A stretch of 64,000 nt of DNA. It comes from Bagarius yarrelli. Lineage: Eukaryota > Chordata > Actinopteri > Siluriformes > Sisoridae. The notes under the pieces are model-generated. The model was not told where the DNA came from. It made no database searches and saw only the letters and a list, made by a program, of their open reading frames with translations. Positions 59,896-64,000 of this stretch are shown piece by piece. The stretch is taken from contig VCAZ01000102.1 in assembly GCA_005784505.1 (NCBI GenBank), positions 937,481-1,001,480 on the forward strand. The letters are read 5' to 3'. The position numbers and the translations under genes are program-made. Each line of letters opens with the position of its first letter. Position 1 is the stretch's first letter.

Positions 59896-60110
59896 GGAAG
59901 TGGTAGCTAAAATGGTTGTAGCTCTGGGTTGGTAATCTAAAGATTGGCCATGCTGCTAATTTTGGGCTCTTGCACAAGGCGCTTAACCCTCCCTGCTCCA
60001 GAGGCGCTGTATCAAATCTGATCCTGCGCTCCAATCCCAACTTCCTACACTGGGATATGTTAAAAAAAATCTGATCTTATGCGTATGTTACAAAAGAAAG
60101 GCTGCTATAT
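59896..60110 (+). mobile_element. SINE-C, internally deleted
   Basis: GGAAGTGGTAGCTAAAATGG, GGTTGGTAATCTAAAGATTG, CCCTCCCTGCTCCAGAGGCG, CTGCGCTCCAATCCCAACTT and CACTGGGATATG occur in SINE-C order. The B box is lost. Confidence 0.8.
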
Positions 60111-61754
60111 GCATAGTTATCCTTCCCTCGAACCAAACTGAATGGAAATGTATTGCTTTTTGACACGTCCTCTTGTATACTCCACATAGGGCATCATAAA
60201 ACCTCGTACACGCCGTGAGACGATCATAATTCACACGCTGTGTCTGCAGGAAAAACTTGTTTTAGGCGTAAAATGACAACAGCTTCCAGAATGTTAGCGG
60301 TCTCGAGCGACTGGTTCATTCTGGAGCACCGCTGTGGAACGGATGGAAGATGCAGCTGCTTAGGTTCCCGTCTTGTTCTCCTCCATCAGAAACATGCGGA
60401 TTCCTATGGAGAATGCGGGGTACTGTGTCATCACTGACAGTAATCAGAGAACACAGAGTGAGCACTTAATTTTACACACTGTGAATTTCCTTTCCGCTGC
60501 CGGAGAGCTGAAGTGTGTATAGCGGCTCTTCTGGAGCGGTGCTGGCCAGCTTTGTTTCCGTGTCATAATGAAAGATGGTCATGTGTTGGCCTGCATTAGG
60601 TGTGATTTCTGCAGCGTTTACGACTTTGTCTGTCTTCTTCGCTTTTGAGACGTAAAAAAAAAAAAAAAATGAGCAAAGATGTCTGTCGTAAACCGCGGCA
60701 CAGCGGCACTGAGTTAAATCGAAGAGGATTTCAAGCTGAGAAGTCAAGGTCGAGTGTGTGTGTTTTATATTTTATTTTTATTTCTTATTTACTTATTTGA
60801 TTTATGTATATGATTCCACAATCAGCTGTTTTTTTTTATTCATAAAAACTTTTATTACCAAGCAATAAATAGCATGACAAATTTAAGGGTTGAACTATTT
60901 TAAGTGTTTTAATGCATAATAATGCTTTAAATAAAGAAGTGGGGGGTAACTAGGGGTACATGTATTCTGTCATGGTTGCTAATCAAATCTAGCCAGTTCT
61001 TCACACTAAAAAGTAACTACACTGTATAGATATATCATATATTTCCCGAGGCTCGAAGAAATGGCAGAATTTACTACTCTACAATTTGGAGTCTTTGAAT
61101 TTTATTGTTGTTGGTTTTACAGCTTGTGGTTAGTGGTCTTTACAAAAAAAAAAACTAAACACAATTTTCTGTTTTCAATGTAGTGGACATCAAAACCATT
61201 TTAGTTTGTAAAGACAGTCTTTTCCATAAAACATGCTCGTTCCTCTGGAACCATTTTGAATGCAGTGTAGGAAGGAGTTCCTAGCATCCCAGCCAATCAA
61301 ACAACATATTACCAGAAATCCTAGGATGTTCTCGGTACAGTACAGCAGAAATTAATAGAATCCCAAAAACATTTATTAAAACGAAATGTCCGCTACAGAG
61401 GCCTAGGATTGCTGCCGAGGAGGGGAATTTAGGATGATTTTTAGGGTAAAAATACTTCAGAGATCTGGTTTGTTGGTAGTAACAGTACTGGTAGTAATTT
61501 TATAATATGATTGGTGTGGAATGAGTTTGGTAGGGGGCCCCAACCTCATACTCTTTCATAATGCCCAAAATTGCTAGTGCTGCAAAGGACACAAGTCAAT
61601 GGGCCGGGTCTCAGGAGGCTGTTCCAGATTTAATCTCAATCTTTCTTCTGTTCTAACCGCCACACTTCTGTTTTTTCATCAAAACCTGAATCATGGTGAT
61701 GGGGATTTGCTCATTCAGCCAAAATGATATAAGGGAGACCAGGCATTAATTTTG
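60111..61754. other. Unassigned non-coding stretch
   Basis: No exon recognised. The block 60230-60660 is non-repetitive and richer in GC than its surroundings, but the frames in it do not resemble plexin. Confidence 0.4.
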
Positions 61755-61970
61755 GCCAAAGATGTCTGGGGTGCAGTCGGCGTTCCGGTTCATTTAAAAA
61801 GTTGAGTGGGGTTGTGGGGTTAAGACAAAGTCAGGGCTCTGGCCAGGACATATGTTTTTCCACATTGACCATAACACACCATGGGTTTATGGAGTATCTC
61901 CTCAAAGGCATTGTCATGCTGGAACAGTGTTTGGGCCTCTTAGTTTTGCTATTCAAATTTTAACGGCTGG
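61755..61970 (+). mobile_element. Tc1-like left-half fragment
   Basis: GGGGTGCAGTCGGCGTTCCG, GGTTAAGACAAAGTCAGGGC, CATAACACACCATGGGTTTA and CATTGTCATGCTGGAACAGT are shared with the copies at 11537 and 19521. Confidence 0.82.
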
Positions 61971-62689
61971 TGCCTAAAGTGTATCATGCATTTTTTTCGT
62001 TGTTTGTTTTGTGTTTCTGCACAATATAGATTTAACTGTGGTAAGTAAAGATCAAAAATCTATAGGGTTCTGTAGGAAACAGTACAACAGACCTATTCTT
62101 TCTCTTTTTATCCTCTCTGGATAAATGTATTATACAAAATAATAGTTTTATGGTTTTTGTGTGTGAGTTGTGTGCATTTTCATAGCATGCAGACCCATGA
62201 TGGACAAAAGCGCCTAGGGGTAATAGCTTCGAAATGTCAAACTGCCTTAGCTGAAACTACTCTCGTATCGTGACACGGAGAAGTGGCAAAGGAGAGACAC
62301 CGTAAGTGAGGTGAAATTTGGAGACCTAACAATGTCATGAGTATTGGTGAATATGTGTCAAAACGTATTACAGGAACAAGGTTCGGTCTGTCTCTCTGGT
62401 TTTAAACGCTGGGGTGTGGTGAAGGCGAGTTTCTTCTCACTCTTTTCGGTAGCTTTGACTCGACGCATTGAATAAGTAAGTCAAACAGACAACAAAGCAT
62501 ATAGAATTTGACTTAAACAAAGCCACACCTGGGTCATATAGTCATAAACAAATAAGTCTTTCTAAGACGTTTTGCATGTTCCAGCCTTATACTGTATGTG
62601 TACCGCAAAAAACACACCCTCTACAGGCTTTGCATCTGACCGCAGAAGCTGCTAGTAAAGTTGTTGACCGCAGTCTGTTGTGTGGTGTT
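61971..62689. other. Unassigned stretch between two Tc1 halves
   Basis: No repeat family or exon recognised. It may be an insertion into one older Tc1-like element. Confidence 0.4.
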
Positions 62690-63113
62690 GTTTACTTATG
62701 CACACCTATCAGCACAGGACAGGTCTTGTGTCTTCCAAAACTGTCGGGCCTTTGTGCACAAAGCTTCTGAGCTCCATAAAAGACATGTTGTGTTCTGGTT
62801 GGTGCAGAAGAATCCGTGTGTCCTGCACAGAGTCCTAACCTTGACTTAACCACTCTTAACACCTTTGAGGATCAATTGAAACACCGACTGCGCCCCAGAC
62901 CTTCTCACCTGACATTATTGCCTGTTCACACTAACATGAAAGGGATATCCCCCAAATCCATGCTTTGGAGACTTTCCAGAAATATGGAGATTATATAAGG
63001 AAGTGAGTTGAAATCTAGAGTAGATTAGACTATACTAGAGTAGAGTAGACTATTTAAAAAAAAACACCGGACAAGATGGTTGAGTGCCTTAATACTTTTG
63101 TCTATATAGTGTT
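62690..63113 (+). mobile_element. Tc1-like right half
   Basis: TTTGTGCACAAAGCTTCTGA, CCATAAAAGACATGTTGTGT, TCCTGCACAGAGTCCTAACC, TGAAACACCGACTGCGCCCC and the right end TACTTTTGTCTATATAGTGT are in family order. Short open frames here are relics of transposase and not genes. Confidence 0.85.
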
Positions 63114-63129
63114 TTCATGTAGTTAAAAT

Positions 63130-63583
63130 TCATTTGGGTATTTGAAAATGAGTATGCGAAGCCAGAAGTATGTTCCAATCTTTAGTATGCAAATTACAGT
63201 AGGCGAAACGGTACCGAATAACGAACTACGCCCAGCACAGATTTTGAAGTAAGCAAACGATGGACAATTTGCTATCCCATGAGGCCGCGAGAGGGACGAC
63301 TCGTCATATGTGGAAGTGGTGGAAAGCTTTAATACAGCACTTTCAAGTAACTTTAAGTACAATACATTAATCCTTGTGGTTAAATTTAATTTGTTTAACA
63401 TCGTACGAGTTAAACATTATTAAACTTTAAATTCACGCTGATGTGACATCAGATGTCATGTGTCGATATAAAAATTGCGTATGTAGAAAGTCACCTGTTA
63501 CTATACTATATGGAACATCCTTTTTTAATGTGCTTACAGAAACGTAGTACCTACTTAAGTAAAATGTGATTTTGGATAAAGCC
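63130..63583 (-). mobile_element. Second copy of the 28463-29574 MITE, inverted
   Basis: On the minus strand it starts GGCTTTATCCAAAATCACAT and contains GTTTAATAATGTTTAAC, CACATATGACGAGTCGTC and CGTTTCGCCTACTGTA, in the order of the first copy. It is about half as long, so one copy has internal deletions or the other insertions. Confidence 0.75.
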
Positions 63584-64000
63584 ATCATTGGAATCTCCCC
63601 TAGAAAAAGAAACAGAATCAAAAAGGAATATGTCCTTGTAAGAGCTGCCATCTGTCTCTATTTTGTGTGGGCAGAGATAATGAAGCGAGAAGAAAGACCA
63701 GTGCATCATGGGATGATGTGTAAAGTCAGCCTTGACGTGGCTTGACAGTGTCAGATCTTTTCAGTGTCCATGTTTTTACTAAAAACGAGTGTGAAATTTC
63801 TGTCATCCTGACAAACACCGGTGGGTTCGTGAGTGAAGTGTCGACTTTCAAGTGAAGATCGGACTCCCTGTTATTCTACAGTGTGAATGTATTTTCAGAG
63901 ATAAAAGCTTCAACGTAAGTTGTTTTTAAAGCCTCCCTTCTTCCCTCCCACCCTTTTTTCATCTCACCCCATGAATGCAACACTCGTTCTTTGGAGATCA
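63584..64000. other. Unassigned non-coding stretch
   Basis: No repeat or exon recognised before the window ends. Confidence 0.4.

Larger units (their letters stand above)
52696..64000 (+). other. Inferred downstream intron of the plexin gene (continues off the window)
   Basis: The next plexin-A exon should encode the start of the PSI domain (TRVPVESC and GDPHCGWC type blocks). I did not find it before the end of the window. The stretch holds a pyrimidine-rich repeat tract, a broken Tc1 element and several SINEs. Confidence 0.6.

Noticed and set aside
60240..60437. Cys-containing 65-codon frame considered as the next plexin (PSI) exon
   Set aside because: It lacks the expected TRVPVESC and GDPHCGWC blocks, and no matching acceptor/donor pair supports it.

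Overview
The window looks like intronic DNA from a ray-finned (teleost) fish, possibly a catfish or another otophysan; the lineage below teleost is a guess. The reasons are the high density of tRNA-derived SINEs, degraded Tc1-like DNA transposons of fish type, palindromic MITEs, long (CA)n and (GA)n tracts, and one vertebrate exon with GT-AG splice sites. There are no operons, CRISPR arrays, rRNAs or intact tRNA genes, and almost every open frame is a chance frame with no family resemblance.

The only host coding sequence I can support is one 135-bp exon at 52561-52695 on the + strand. It reads as 45 residues from the end of the sema domain of a class A plexin and is closest, from memory, to plexin-A2 (plxna2). 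No neighbouring plexin exon was recognised, so the window is best read as about 52.5 kb of upstream intron, the exon, and at least 11.3 kb of downstream intron. A 1.3-kb pyrimidine-rich repetitive tract starts about 310 bp after the donor and has many spurious overlapping open frames.

The rest is repeat-rich non-coding sequence. About 21 full or partial copies of one tRNA-derived SINE (here SINE-A) occur throughout, with four copies of a second family (SINE-B) and three of a third (SINE-C). About ten fragments of a short Tc1-like element are present, several invaded by or joined to SINEs. One longer Tc1-like element at 56463-57896 keeps a broken transposase gene. Two opposed copies of a palindromic MITE lie at 28463-29574 and 63130-63583, and the first is itself interrupted by another MITE.

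The most distinctive structures are an 85-nt near-perfect hairpin at 40252-40336, a roughly 140-bp inverted repeat pair at 22986-23123 and 23677-23821, a SINE-C copy with its B-box segment triplicated (31315-31483), and a (CATGCT)n array at 25275-25386. Several non-repetitive stretches (18595-18905, 26200-26690, 30840-31000, 43700-44110) could be conserved regulatory elements, but that rests on appearance alone. I found no convincing undescribed gene system.
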